A stretch of 34,000 nucleotides of DNA from Deltaproteobacteria bacterium (GCA_020342025.1 CP070840.1:3491922-3525921); one strand, 5' to 3'; counted from the stretch's first letter, positions 16,477 to 25,060 are shown. Translations and numbers: made by a program. Notes: a model not told the origin generated them from the sequence alone.

Positions 16477-17115
16477 ATGCCAAGGATTGATGATTATGAG
16501 CAGGCCTTGGAACTGGGGAGAAAGGACCTGGCAGACAAAAACCCGGATCTTCTGGCAAGTTTTTCTGGTGCAGTGATCGAGAGGGATAAACAAGGAAATT
16601 CAGCTTTTTGTTTGGACTTCTTAAACAGAGAGATCATGCTTTCCTGGCCTGAACTGGAATTTGCCCATAAAGGCTCGGACGAGAAACTGCCCATTCAGCA
16701 ACAGATCCTGCTCCTCCATTATGTTCGGGGCGCATGCTCCTCAAGCGGAGCGGCGATCACCGGGGAATGGATCTCTTTTCAGGAGGTGCCTGATGGAAAA
16801 TTTTATCTGGATGCCTTCCACAGGCGGGCAAAAAATCCAATGGTCCAGGCCTTTGGACACCGCCCCGAACTTCTTCTGAAGCTCGCCGGAGAAGCCTTCG
16901 GGGCAGAACCCTCGGATCAAGGCGACGTTTCGGTCCTGGTTAAGGTCCTTCCTTTGGTGCCGGTGGCCTTGATCATTTGGAAGGGGGATGAGGAATTCCC
17001 CCCTGAAGGAAATATCCTTTTTGATCGAAACATCCTGAAGATGTTATCCGCTGAGGATATTGCCTGGCTTTCGGGGATGGTTGTGTATCCATTGATAGGA
17101 ATGGCCAGGGGATAA
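16477..17115 (+). CDS. DUF3786 family protein
   Basis: This 212-residue protein matches my memory of the DUF3786 family, common in sulfate reducers, clostridia and methanogens. Seen features are an N-terminal helix (YEQALELGRKDLADKNPDLLA), FCLDFLNREIMLSWPELEF, the central QQQILLLHYVRGA, WISFQEVPDGKFYLDAF and the C-terminal VALIIWKGDEEFPPEGNILFDRN. There is no signal peptide or transmembrane helix, so it is probably cytoplasmic. The function is unknown. ATG 16477 follows GGAGAG at about 3-8 bases. It stands alone between divergent Smr and purE, with a 148-base spacer before purE. Confidence 0.85.
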   Translation: MPRIDDYEQALELGRKDLADKNPDLLASFSGAVIERDKQGNSAFCLDFLNREIMLSWPELEFAHKGSDEKLPIQQQILLLHYVRGACSSSGAAITGEWISFQEVPDGKFYLDAFHRRAKNPMVQAFGHRPELLLKLAGEAFGAEPSDQGDVSVLVKVLPLVPVALIIWKGDEEFPPEGNILFDRNILKMLSAEDIAWLSGMVVYPLIGMARG

Positions 17116-17263
17116 GGATAAAGACGTAAAGCACAAGGCCTAAGGCACAAACCATGGGGATTTAAATCTGTCTCAAAAAGGCTTAGTGCCCTGATTCTTT
17201 GGCCCTGGGTTTAATCAGCCTAAGACTTACGAAGCGTTAAGGATTTAGCAGAAGGAGAGACAT

Positions 17264-17776
17264 ATGTCAGAGAGGAGTCCGCTAGTCGGCGTCGTTATGG
17301 GCAGCACATCGGATGCAGATGTCATGGAAGGCTGCACTGTGGTGTTGAACGAACTCATGATTGCACATGAGGTGCGGGTAATTTCTGCACACAGGACACC
17401 AGAGCGAACAAGAGAGTATGCTGAATCGGCTGCTGGGCGTGGTCTTGAGGTCATTATAGCGGGGGCCGGTTGGGCCGCCCACTTGGCTGGATTTATCGCT
17501 GCCCACACAACCCTACCCGTGATCGGTATCCCCATAGATTCTTCACCACTTCAAGGGATGGACGCCCTCTTGTCCACGGTGCAAATGCCTCCAGGCATAC
17601 CCGTGGCTACGGTCGCTTTGGGCAAAGGCGGGGCAAAGAATGCCGCGGTTTTGGCGGCGCAGATATTGGCCCTGAAATATGCTTCCATTGCCGAGAGGCT
17701 AAAAAGCTATCGTGAAGGGTTAACGCGAGAGGCGATCGAAAAAGCAAAGAAGTGGGAAAAAAGTGGGCTAAAATAG
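17264..17776 (+). CDS. purE: N5-carboxyaminoimidazole ribonucleotide mutase (PurE class I)
   Basis: PurE moves the carboxyl group of N5-CAIR to give CAIR in purine synthesis. The 170-residue length is normal. The phosphate/substrate loop GSTSDADVM (13-21), the catalytic-histidine motif SAHRTPER (41-48), the GAGWAAHLAG loop and the PIDSSPLQGMDALLS segment are all present. ATG 17264 has AAGGAGA 6 bases upstream. The leader (17178-17228) can form an imperfect hairpin. No purK or other pur gene is visible. Confidence 0.96.
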   Translation: MSERSPLVGVVMGSTSDADVMEGCTVVLNELMIAHEVRVISAHRTPERTREYAESAAGRGLEVIIAGAGWAAHLAGFIAAHTTLPVIGIPIDSSPLQGMDALLSTVQMPPGIPVATVALGKGGAKNAAVLAAQILALKYASIAERLKSYREGLTREAIEKAKKWEKSGLK

Positions 17777-17828
17777 CTTTCGCTGAGCCCAATAGCAGCC
17801 CGTGTTTTCCTTTGCGCGAAAAATAGGC

Positions 17829-17990
17829 AAAAATCCGAAATTCGAGATCCGAACCATTTAGGATTTCGACCTGCCCGCCAATGCCTACCTGTGCGGCAGA
17901 GCACGGGGTTCACGCAGTGGTGGTTAGGGCTGTTTTCAAATCGGCACGCTGTTTCAGGCATGGCAGGCGGGTATTCGGATTTCGAATTTG
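17829..17990. repeat. Imperfect palindromic repeat between purE and tsaC
   Basis: The outer ends carry AATCCGAAATTCGAGATCC (left, from ~17831) and GGATTTCGAATTT (right, to ~17990), inverted to each other. Inside, CCTGCCCGCCAATGCCT (17870-17886) pairs with AGGCATGGCAGGCGGG (17957-17972), and GCACGG-type blocks follow. The apex is about 17907-17940. It shares its ends with the repeat at 2416-2580, suggesting one dispersed family. Its right end runs to within ~10 bases of the tsaC start, and an apparent upstream extension of that gene's frame (17881-17997) is repeat sequence, not protein. Confidence 0.65.
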
Positions 17991-17997
17991 TGTTCTG

Positions 17998-18648
17998 ATG
18001 GTCTCAAAATCTATCAAGATTGATTCTGAGAGAGATCTACAATCGGCAGTGACTAAAGCTGCAGATGTGATTAACTCTGGTGGTATGGTTGCGGTTCCAA
18101 CGGAGTCCTTTTATGGTCTGGCCGTCAATCCCACAGATATCAAAGCTATACAGCGCCTATTCCATGTGAAAAAAAGGAGAGGCGACCAGCCTATTCTGAT
18201 CTTAATTCCATCCGTGAAGCTTCTCGACCAGTATGTGATCCACATACCCGAAATCGCCCGTCCGCTGATGAACGCGTTCTGGCCCGGCGGGCTTACCCTT
18301 ATATTCGAGGCGAAACCTAACCTTCCCCGAGAACTGACGTCAGGCACGGGGAAAGTCGGTGTCCGACTCTCCGGCCATCCCATAGCCACGGCACTGGCCC
18401 AGGCCGTGGGTGCGCCCATTACGGGGACGAGCGCCAATGTTTCTGGGCAGCCGCCCTGCTCCAGCGCAAGAGAGGTTCTTCAACACCTGGGTGAAAAAGT
18501 GGACCTCATACTGGATGGGGGAGAGACGGCTGGAGGAAAGGGTTCCACCGTTCTGGATGTGACAATGGATCCTCCCCTAGTGGTGAGGGAGGGGATGGTG
18601 AGTCGGGAACAAATTGCGAAATGCCTAAAGTGTTCTGAACCGATCTGA
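17998..18648 (+). CDS. L-threonylcarbamoyladenylate synthase (TsaC/Sua5/YrdC family)
   Basis: This enzyme makes threonylcarbamoyl-AMP from Thr, bicarbonate and ATP for the t6A modification at position 37 of ANN-decoding tRNAs. From ATG 17998 it is 216 residues, the size of the short TsaC form without the Sua5 tail. Seen motifs are INSGGMVAVPTESFYGLAVN, the KKRRGDQP nucleotide/substrate motif, FWPGGLTLIFEA, VGVRLSGHP, TSANVSGQP and the C-terminal VREGMVSRE. The frame is open back to 17881, but that part is the palindromic repeat. No good ribosome binding site precedes 17998. Confidence 0.92.
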   Translation: MVSKSIKIDSERDLQSAVTKAADVINSGGMVAVPTESFYGLAVNPTDIKAIQRLFHVKKRRGDQPILILIPSVKLLDQYVIHIPEIARPLMNAFWPGGLTLIFEAKPNLPRELTSGTGKVGVRLSGHPIATALAQAVGAPITGTSANVSGQPPCSSAREVLQHLGEKVDLILDGGETAGGKGSTVLDVTMDPPLVVREGMVSREQIAKCLKCSEPI

Positions 18649-18678
18649 AGTGACTAAAGTGAGCTAAAGTGCCTAAAA
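18622..18678 (+). repeat. Short degenerate tandem repeat, TGnnCTAAAG units
   Basis: Units TGCCTAAAG (18622), TGACTAAAG (18651), TGAGCTAAAG (18660) and TGCCTAAAA (18670) occur at the 3' end of tsaC and just past its stop, with a degenerate segment between the first and second. The last three are back to back. They lie in the convergent spacer before the HAD-crotonase gene. Their role is unknown. Confidence 0.6.
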
Positions 18679-18761
18679 TGATCCGAAGGACAATATCTCA
18701 CGAATCCTCGCACCTGCTTTCCTGGAATCTCAGAACAGCATCGTCGGCCTCTTAAGAATTT

Positions 18762-20798
18762 CTATCGCCCTTCAAAGGTTGGCCTTCCCTTACCCACGCT
18801 CTTTAATCCCGTGAGGGCATCGTTGGTTGAGAAGATTTCCTCTAAGTGGGCGAGCTCTTCTTTGACCGCCTCTTTTAGAGGAAGTTCATACCCATCATCA
18901 ACAATCTGGTTGGCCAGCCGGAGCGCGATGGGTGCCTTTCTGGCTATCATTTTGGCCGCCTTGGCCGCTATGGGATCGTCGCTTTCCAGGTATTTACCGG
19001 CTAACCACCCCTCAATGTTCTCGTCGGAAAAAAGCGCGCTGATTTTCCGCCATTCATCGGGGAGGTCTTTCAAGTCTTTCCCTTTTCGAGGCACCAGTTT
19101 CCCCTCAGTCACCAGTGTTCGTATCTTTCCATCGATTTCACCAGGGGGAAAGACATAGTCCACAAGCCCAATGGAAAGGGCCTCCTCTGCAGAAATTAGC
19201 CGACCCGTCAAGATGAGGTACTTGGCCAGCTCTTTTCCGATGATACGGCTGGTTCGCTGGGTTCCACCAAGTCCCGGGTAGATTCCTATTCCCGTCTCAG
19301 GAAAACCCATTACGGCCTTGGGAGTGGCTGCGATCACATCAGCAGAAAGGGCCAGTTCCAGTCCGCCGCCGAGGGCGAGACCTGCCATCTTGGCTACGAC
19401 CAGTTTTTTGCTTGCATCAATCCGGTTCAGCACATCCTGACCATACTCAGTAAATGCCTGGTTGTCAGCCAGACGGTTTTGGGTGATGCACCTGATGAAA
19501 AATCCAATGTCAGCCCCAGCCACAAAGGCCTTTCCAGCGCCTTCTAAAACGATGGCTTCGGTCTGCGAATCCGATTCCGCCTGAGCAAAGGCCTCATCCA
19601 ACTGCCTCACAACGGTCTGATTCAAGGCGTTGAGGGCGTCAGGCCGGGAAAGACTCACTCGACCCACATTCCCATCACGGCTGTATTTCACGTATCGGAG
19701 GTCCCATGGCTTGTCCTCATTCCCCTGATCGCGCAACCGATCAGGGATCTTGAGATCAGGCCAGCCCTTTAGAAGATCCTCCACCAGGTTGTAGACTTTC
19801 TTAAGCCCCAAGCGATTCATGAGTTCAAAGGGCCCCCTCCTCCAACGAAGTCCCACCTTGGCACCCACGTCAACGTCTGTCATATCAGCAACACCTTCTT
19901 CCAGGAGCGACACGGCCACATAGAAGATCACGGCGAGTAGCCTGTCTGAGACCTTCTCCAGGATTGCCTTGTCCACCTCGCCATCCAGCGGCCATAATTC
20001 GCCAGACTCGAACCGGCTCTTGAGCATGGCAGGCGGGTCGTAGAAGGGGCCTAGCTTATTGCAAAGGGTGAGGGCGGAGTGGTAAGCAATGGGAATACCG
20101 GTTACATTCATCAATTTGAAGGGCCCCATTCCGACGCCAAACGCGTCCATGGCAGCCTGATCGATGGTGGGTATGTTGGCCCACCCCTCCTCTAAGATAC
20201 GAATGGACCAGGTGAGCCAGGGCACGAAGAAACGGTTGACGGCAAACCCAGGGGCATCTTTCACCAGAATGTCTGTTTTGCCCGTCATCTGCGCAAACTG
20301 CCTGCAGGCAGCAAGGGTTTCGGGAGAGGTGTGGGATCCTGGGATGATCTCCAGTAATCGGTTTTTGGCCGGGTGGTAGAAGAAGTGAAGCCCCACAAAT
20401 CGGTCGGCTCTGCCGGTGACCTGGGCCATTTCTTCAACGGAGAAAGAAGAGGTGTTGGTGGCAAGGATCGCTTTGGCTTCACAGATTTCATCAAGCCTGG
20501 CAAGGAGGTCCTTCTTCACATCCATGTCTTCAAAGACGGCCTCTATGATAAGATCGCAGTCCCTGGTGTCCGCCAGGTCCGTGGTCCCCTTGATGCGGCC
20601 CAGGATATGGTCTATCTGTTCCGGCCGAAGGAGTTTCCTTTCCACAGCCTCCTCCAGCGTTTTGCGGATGTTCCTGAATCCCTTTTCCACGAACTCAGGT
20701 TTCAAATCCACCATAACGACAGTAAGGCCTTCTTGGGCCGTCTTCTGAATGATCCCGCTTCCCATGTTCCCTGCACCGATGATTCCGATTTTATTCAT
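18762..20798 (-). CDS. Bifunctional 3-hydroxyacyl-CoA dehydrogenase / enoyl-CoA hydratase (HAD first)
   Basis: A 678-residue fusion that would catalyse hydration of enoyl-CoA and NAD-dependent oxidation of the 3-hydroxyacyl-CoA. The dehydrogenase is N-terminal: Rossmann motif GAGNMGSG (8-15), catalytic H138 in VGLHFFYHPAKNRLLEIIPG, and C-terminal dimer domain to ~365. The crotonase domain follows (~370-678), with both catalytic acids in place: E481 (ALGGGLELAL) and E501 (GFPETGIGIYPGLGGTQ). This order is the reverse of FadB/FadJ and resembles the archaeal-type fusions. ATG 20798 follows GGAGGATCTGGGG. It fits beta-oxidation or aromatic-acid degradation with the nearby acyl-CoA ligase. Confidence 0.94.
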   Translation of the reverse strand: MNKIGIIGAGNMGSGIIQKTAQEGLTVVMVDLKPEFVEKGFRNIRKTLEEAVERKLLRPEQIDHILGRIKGTTDLADTRDCDLIIEAVFEDMDVKKDLLARLDEICEAKAILATNTSSFSVEEMAQVTGRADRFVGLHFFYHPAKNRLLEIIPGSHTSPETLAACRQFAQMTGKTDILVKDAPGFAVNRFFVPWLTWSIRILEEGWANIPTIDQAAMDAFGVGMGPFKLMNVTGIPIAYHSALTLCNKLGPFYDPPAMLKSRFESGELWPLDGEVDKAILEKVSDRLLAVIFYVAVSLLEEGVADMTDVDVGAKVGLRWRRGPFELMNRLGLKKVYNLVEDLLKGWPDLKIPDRLRDQGNEDKPWDLRYVKYSRDGNVGRVSLSRPDALNALNQTVVRQLDEAFAQAESDSQTEAIVLEGAGKAFVAGADIGFFIRCITQNRLADNQAFTEYGQDVLNRIDASKKLVVAKMAGLALGGGLELALSADVIAATPKAVMGFPETGIGIYPGLGGTQRTSRIIGKELAKYLILTGRLISAEEALSIGLVDYVFPPGEIDGKIRTLVTEGKLVPRKGKDLKDLPDEWRKISALFSDENIEGWLAGKYLESDDPIAAKAAKMIARKAPIALRLANQIVDDGYELPLKEAVKEELAHLEEIFSTNDALTGLKSVGKGRPTFEGR

Positions 20799-21225
20799 CC
20801 CCAGATCCTCCGTGTCTGTAACTTGATTGTATAGGAATATCCTTTTTTGAGTCCCGCCTCTCGTTGGGGGGAAAAGCGAGATAAAATCTCAAATGCGATT
20901 TTATAAGTTATCATTGATTGCGTCTCGCAAAATTTCGTGTTTCCCTTATCAGATTCAAGGAACAGGATCAATCAAAAACGGGAGAACACGTTTTGCCCTG
21001 GTCATGCCTCCCCTGCGTTTTGTCATTGAGTAAAGCCCCCTCTTCGGGCTGCAGGTGTGGGGGCCATAAAAATTAGAAACGTTGCTGGGTATGATGGGGA
21101 AGGATTTTATCGGGATGCCATAATCATAGAGATCTGCGAGGGCACAAAAGGGATAGAAATCTGATTATCGCAGGGACACCTCAAACGGGTTAGGAATCGT
21201 CATCGTTGGAGGGTTACCCGGGATT
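20799..21225. other. 427-base spacer with hairpins, no gene seen
   Basis: No convincing coding frame is present. Two inverted repeats are visible: ATAAAATC-tcaaatgc-GATTTTAT (20881-20904), lying inside a wider GCGAGA...TCTCGC pair, and GCCCCC...GGGGGC (21035-21064). The first lies about 85-105 bases upstream of the HAD-crotonase start and could be a regulator site or an mRNA leader structure. I recognise no riboswitch or small RNA. Confidence 0.5.
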
Positions 21226-21278
21226 AAAAAACCTCCAGCCAGGGCACTTCAGACCTGGCCGGAGGGTGAGGTTTTTTT
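21226..21278 (-). terminator. Rho-independent terminator of the OsmC-like gene
   Basis: The stem CCTCCAGCCAGG (21232-21243) pairs with CCTGGCCGGAGG (21254-21265), 11 of 12 bases, with a 10-base loop. Flanking A6 and T7 runs extend the pairing, and the minus-strand transcript ends in a U-run. It starts about 10 bases after the stop codon of the OsmC-like gene. The T-run on the plus strand would also allow it to act in that direction. Confidence 0.88.
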
Positions 21279-21287
21279 CTGTTTTTG

Positions 21288-21860
21288 TTATCTGTCCAAT
21301 TGAACGGAGACCGGCGTTGCACTTGAAATAGTGTTGAATACGGGTGAGTACTTTTGACCCATCTGGATGAGGTGCTCTTTTTCTTCCTCAGAGACGTCCG
21401 CATCAATTTTGAAGTACATGCGGATATTTTCATATCCGACTGGAACGTCTTCCGATATTCCAAGAAAACCACGGAGATCCAGATCACCCTCTAATCTGGA
21501 TTCCACGCCTCTTATTTCGATTCCTTCGGCCGCTGCGTGGTAGACTAGAGAAGTGGTCACACAGGCCGCTAATGCTTTCAGGGCGTATTCCACGGGGTTG
21601 GGTCCTTTGTCTTGGCCTAGAAGAACTGGAGGTTCGTCCGCATCCAGTTCAAACGGGTTCTCATGAAGGTGGTCTTTCTGTGCACCGTAGAAGTTCTTGA
21701 TGGTCGTACGATTATGCCCGCCGTCGACCCACTTATTGTTGGCGCGAAATTTGAACTTGCCGATTTCTGGTTTCTCTTTGATCACATCGATCGTTTCGAA
21801 CAGTCGGTCCACGTCCACGCCGTTTACCGTTGATTGTTTCTTTATGGCTTGTTCCTGCAT
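21288..21860 (-). CDS. OsmC family protein (peroxidase fold)
   Basis: A 190-residue protein of the OsmC/Ohr fold, which in active members reduces organic peroxides through two cysteines. The family core is clear: GPNPVEYALKALAACVTTSLVYHAAAEGI, with the peroxidatic-type Cys at C100. The second cysteine, normally in a CP motif near the C-terminus, is replaced: the sequence is KYSPVFNTIS (S172). It may therefore have another function or use an outside thiol. ATG 21860 has an excellent AAGGAGGTG site. It has its own promoter and terminator, so it is a monocistronic unit behind the acyl-CoA ligase gene. Confidence 0.9.
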   Translation of the reverse strand: MQEQAIKKQSTVNGVDVDRLFETIDVIKEKPEIGKFKFRANNKWVDGGHNRTTIKNFYGAQKDHLHENPFELDADEPPVLLGQDKGPNPVEYALKALAACVTTSLVYHAAAEGIEIRGVESRLEGDLDLRGFLGISEDVPVGYENIRMYFKIDADVSEEEKEHLIQMGQKYSPVFNTISSATPVSVQLDR

Positions 21861-21931
21861 TTCAATTCACCTCCTTTTTCTTGTTTGGAGGTACTGGGTT
21901 AGTCCTCTTTTAATCCCAGCATCTTGGTAGG

Positions 21932-21959
21932 AATATAACTACGATCCCTACCCTGTCAA
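21932..21959 (-). promoter_or_regulatory. Sigma70-type promoter for the OsmC-like gene
   Basis: On the minus strand, TTGACA (21959-21954) is followed by 16 bases and TATATT (21937-21932), about 70 bases before the OsmC-like start codon and just past the acyl-CoA ligase stop. Confidence 0.72.
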
Positions 21960-21979
21960 TGGACAGTTTGCTATTCAAT

Positions 21980-23728
21980 TCATGTCCCTTTGCGTTTCTC
22001 AAGTTCCTTTTCGCGCAAAACTCTGCGCAAAACCTTCCCCACCATGGATGTGGGCAGAGTCTCCCGGAACTCGATTTCACGCGGTCGCTTGTAACCAGCC
22101 ATTCTGGTCTTGCAAAACGCAATGAACTCTTCTTCTGTGGCTTCAGTGCCCGGTTTGAGTTGGACAAACGCCTTGACGGCCTCCCCCCTATGAGGGTCGG
22201 GCACACCGATCACCGCGGCCAAAGCGACCTTGGGGTGGGTGTAAAGGACCTCTTCGATTTCCCTTGGATAGGCATTAAATCCCCCCACAATAATCATATC
22301 CTTTTTCCGGTCCGTTATGACCAGAAAGCCCTCTTCGTCGATGTGGCCGATGTCGCCGGTCAAAAAGAAGCGATTACCATTGATCTCACGAAACACGGCC
22401 CTGTTCTCCTCCGGCTTGTTCCAGTATCCGAGCATGACCTGAGGACCGGAAACGGCGATCTCGCCATCTTCACCTTGGGGGAGTTCTTGAAGCCCCGATT
22501 CCAGATCCACAATCTTGATATCCGTGCTGGGAAGAGGTAATCCCACCGAGCCTATTTTGCGTTGTTCCTGGTTCGTGGGGTTGCTTGTCAGGGTGGGCGA
22601 GGTCTCGGTCAGACCGTAGCCTTCGTAAATGACCGCACCGGTCCGCTCCTCAAACTGCTTGAGAACCTCAAGGGGCAGCGGGGCCGCACCTGAGCCGCAA
22701 CCCATAAGGGAAGTGAGGTCGAACTGATCTATCAGCGGATGGTTGACAAGGGCCGAAAAGATGGTGGGGACTGCCCCGAATCCGGTGACTTTGTATTTTT
22801 CGATGGCCTTGAGCACCTCTGTAAAAGGAGGCTTGCCCGCCCGAGGATCTGGAATGCAGACGAGACGAGCTGCCCTCTCACAGCTGGCCAGCAGGCTATG
22901 GGTGAGGCCGTAACTGTGGTACCAGGGCAGTAGACCCAGGGTCGTGTGAACCCCCTTTTCCAGTTTTTTCGGTTTCTCCCCTGGCTTTTCCACGAGACGC
23001 ACATATTCTTCGCTCATCATGAGGTTTGACACCAGGTTGGCATGAGTTAGGCAGGCACCCTTGGGCAGGCCCGTGGTGCCACCCGTATAGAGAATGAGGG
23101 CCAAATCCTCTGTGGGTTTGATGTGGCGCTCAGGGGGTGCTGGTGACGTGGACTTGATAAGGTCATCAAACATCAGGTGTCCCGGTTCATGGTGCTCTGC
23201 TTTGGGGATTTTGCCCAGGAGGGAACCCAGGAAGCCTTTAATGGGCGGCAGGTGGCACCTCACATTACAGACGACGACGGTATCCACCTGGGAGCCTTCC
23301 ATGGCCTTCAATGCCGTTGGGTAGAACATGGGATGGTCCATCACAAAGAGGGCCTTTACGCCTGCGTCTTTGAGCTGGAACTTCAGCTCTGAAACCTTGT
23401 AGAGAGGATTGCATGTTACGCAGACCCCACCCGCCTCGAGGATGCCGAAAAAGATGGGCGGATAATGGGGGACATTGGGCAGAAAGATGGCAACCCGGTC
23501 TCCCGGTTCTATGCCGCGGGAGACGAGGAAATGGGCCACCCGGTCAGCGGTGTCTTTCACCTGAGCAAAAGTGCGTGTTGCGCCTTCAAAGATGGTGTAG
23601 GTATGGTCAGGATAGAGCCTCGCCGTCGTGTCTAAGACAGTGGTGAGAGGCTTTTCGTAACTGCTTATCTCATAAGGGACGTCCTCAGGCCACTTAGGAC
23701 CATGCCAAGGTTTGGATCCCATGCTCAC
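21980..23728 (-). CDS. Long-chain acyl-CoA synthetase (AMP-forming, FadD-like)
   Basis: A 582-residue ANL-superfamily ligase that activates a carboxylic acid to its CoA thioester via an acyl-AMP. Motifs are the P-loop YTGGTTGLPKG (214-224), the A5-type EGYGLTETSPT, GDIGHIDEEGFLVITDRKKDMIIVGGFN (hinge and A8 motif) and a C-terminal GKVLRRVL with the catalytic lysine. The overall pattern is that of medium/long-chain FadD enzymes; the exact chain length cannot be read. ATG 23728 follows AAGGAGGTGAGC. It begins 9 bases after the M24 peptidase gene, so both are likely cotranscribed. Confidence 0.94.
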   Translation of the reverse strand: MSMGSKPWHGPKWPEDVPYEISSYEKPLTTVLDTTARLYPDHTYTIFEGATRTFAQVKDTADRVAHFLVSRGIEPGDRVAIFLPNVPHYPPIFFGILEAGGVCVTCNPLYKVSELKFQLKDAGVKALFVMDHPMFYPTALKAMEGSQVDTVVVCNVRCHLPPIKGFLGSLLGKIPKAEHHEPGHLMFDDLIKSTSPAPPERHIKPTEDLALILYTGGTTGLPKGACLTHANLVSNLMMSEEYVRLVEKPGEKPKKLEKGVHTTLGLLPWYHSYGLTHSLLASCERAARLVCIPDPRAGKPPFTEVLKAIEKYKVTGFGAVPTIFSALVNHPLIDQFDLTSLMGCGSGAAPLPLEVLKQFEERTGAVIYEGYGLTETSPTLTSNPTNQEQRKIGSVGLPLPSTDIKIVDLESGLQELPQGEDGEIAVSGPQVMLGYWNKPEENRAVFREINGNRFFLTGDIGHIDEEGFLVITDRKKDMIIVGGFNAYPREIEEVLYTHPKVALAAVIGVPDPHRGEAVKAFVQLKPGTEATEEEFIAFCKTRMAGYKRPREIEFRETLPTSMVGKVLRRVLREKELEKRKGT

Positions 23729-23737
23729 CTCCTTTTG

Positions 23738-24964
23738 CTAGACCATGACGATCGCATCCGGGAAGGTGTTCAACTTCTCCATTCCCTGCTCTGTGATCAC
23801 AAAGGTGTTTTCAATGCCCACCACACCCTCTCCTGGGAAGACATATTTTGGTTCCAGTGAGAGGACCATTCCTGACTCCAAGATCGTGTCAACCCCACGG
23901 CCTATGACGGGCCATTCATCCATCTCTAGCCCTGTACCATGTCCCACAAAGGCCACTGGTTGGGGGTGCCCCATGAATCCATTGGCTAACCCCGCCTTTT
24001 CCACGATCCCCAGGGCAATCTCATATAGGTCTCTTGCCATCACTCCCGATCTGCCTTCCCGTGCCACGGCATCCTGGACCTGGAGCATCACTTGATGTGC
24101 GCGCTTGAACCTCTCGTGGAGCTTCCCCATGGTGAAAACGCGGGCAGAATCGGAGATGTACCCGTTCACCAAAGACGCGTAGTCAATCACAATGGGTTTG
24201 TTACGACCTAATGGATTGAATCCAGCCCCTTGAGAATAGAAGGGACCCAAACCTGATCCTCCAGTGGGGCCAGGAGAAGCACTCGGTTCCGCTGCACTGG
24301 CTCCTGATATGATGTGCCCGTAATTTATTCCCAGGTCGAAGGTGCGAAAGCGCGTCATCCCTGTATGGCCCTGCGTCCTGTAAAAACCCTCCACTCTAAC
24401 AGCGAGATCAATCTCCGTCTTCGATTCCTGAATGAATTGGGAAGCCTGTTCATACATCCTATCGGCAATGCGAGCCGCTGCCCTAATTTGAGAAATCTCA
24501 TAAGCCGATTTAATCATACGCGCCTGGCGGATGAGAGAGGAGATGTCAACCATTTCTGCGTGCGGAAAGAGGTTCTGATAGGCTTGATACATCTTCACCG
24601 GAAGGATATCCATCTCCAGCCCCAGGCTTTTGGGCTCGCTGTTTCCGTCTTCTTTGAGATATTGGGGAATTTGTGAAAGGCTGTTCAGAGGGACGATCTG
24701 CTTTAGAGGAGAATCGTTGAGGGCCCTCTCCATGCTCTTCCTCACCATGAGCAGGGGTTCATCTGATGCGGGAACCCACAGATGGGCATCCTGATCCGTG
24801 CCGGCAAGGTAATACACGTCCATCTTCTGAACCATCAGCGCACCGTCCACATCATGCCTGCGCAACAGCTGCTGAAACCGTCCTATCCTCTCCCTGATTT
24901 CATCTGCAGGGGGTGATCTGTCCATATCTACCGATTCTCCACTCAAATCCACCTTCTCGTTCAT
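23738..24964 (-). CDS. M24 family metallopeptidase (Xaa-Pro aminopeptidase/prolidase-like)
   Basis: A 408-residue protein of the creatinase/prolidase fold with an N-terminal creatinase-N domain (~20-145) and a C-terminal pita-bread catalytic domain. All five metal ligands are visible: D261 (VIDYAS), D272 (YISDSARVF), H342 (VGHGTGLEMDEWP), E371 (LSLEPKYVFPG) and E385 (GIENTFVI). It would cleave a peptide bond before proline; creatinase-type activity is less likely. The ATG at 24964 lacks a clear ribosome binding site, and M14 is an alternative start. Confidence 0.92.
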   Translation of the reverse strand: MNEKVDLSGESVDMDRSPPADEIRERIGRFQQLLRRHDVDGALMVQKMDVYYLAGTDQDAHLWVPASDEPLLMVRKSMERALNDSPLKQIVPLNSLSQIPQYLKEDGNSEPKSLGLEMDILPVKMYQAYQNLFPHAEMVDISSLIRQARMIKSAYEISQIRAAARIADRMYEQASQFIQESKTEIDLAVRVEGFYRTQGHTGMTRFRTFDLGINYGHIISGASAAEPSASPGPTGGSGLGPFYSQGAGFNPLGRNKPIVIDYASLVNGYISDSARVFTMGKLHERFKRAHQVMLQVQDAVAREGRSGVMARDLYEIALGIVEKAGLANGFMGHPQPVAFVGHGTGLEMDEWPVIGRGVDTILESGMVLSLEPKYVFPGEGVVGIENTFVITEQGMEKLNTFPDAIVMV

Positions 24965-25030
24965 AGATCATTGCTACAATTTGTAAGTTTTGGCGAATTC
25001 CTGATGGTGTAGCAGGGGCAACTAAAAGCC

Positions 25031-25060
25031 TTGACTTAAGGAACAGACTTTAACTATACC
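25031..25060 (+). promoter_or_regulatory. Putative promoter for the decarboxylase operon
   Basis: TTGACT (25031-25036) and TATACC (25055-25060) are separated by 18 bases. The distance to the decarboxylase start is about 210 bases, leaving a long structured leader. Confidence 0.5.

Noticed and set aside
17881..17997. Upstream extension of the tsaC protein
   Set aside because: These codons fall in the palindromic repeat, and the family N-terminus starts at about MVSKSIK; not counted as protein.
21959..22540. 193-residue plus-strand reading frame
   Set aside because: Overlaps the acyl-CoA ligase C-terminus in the opposite sense; no recognisable features.
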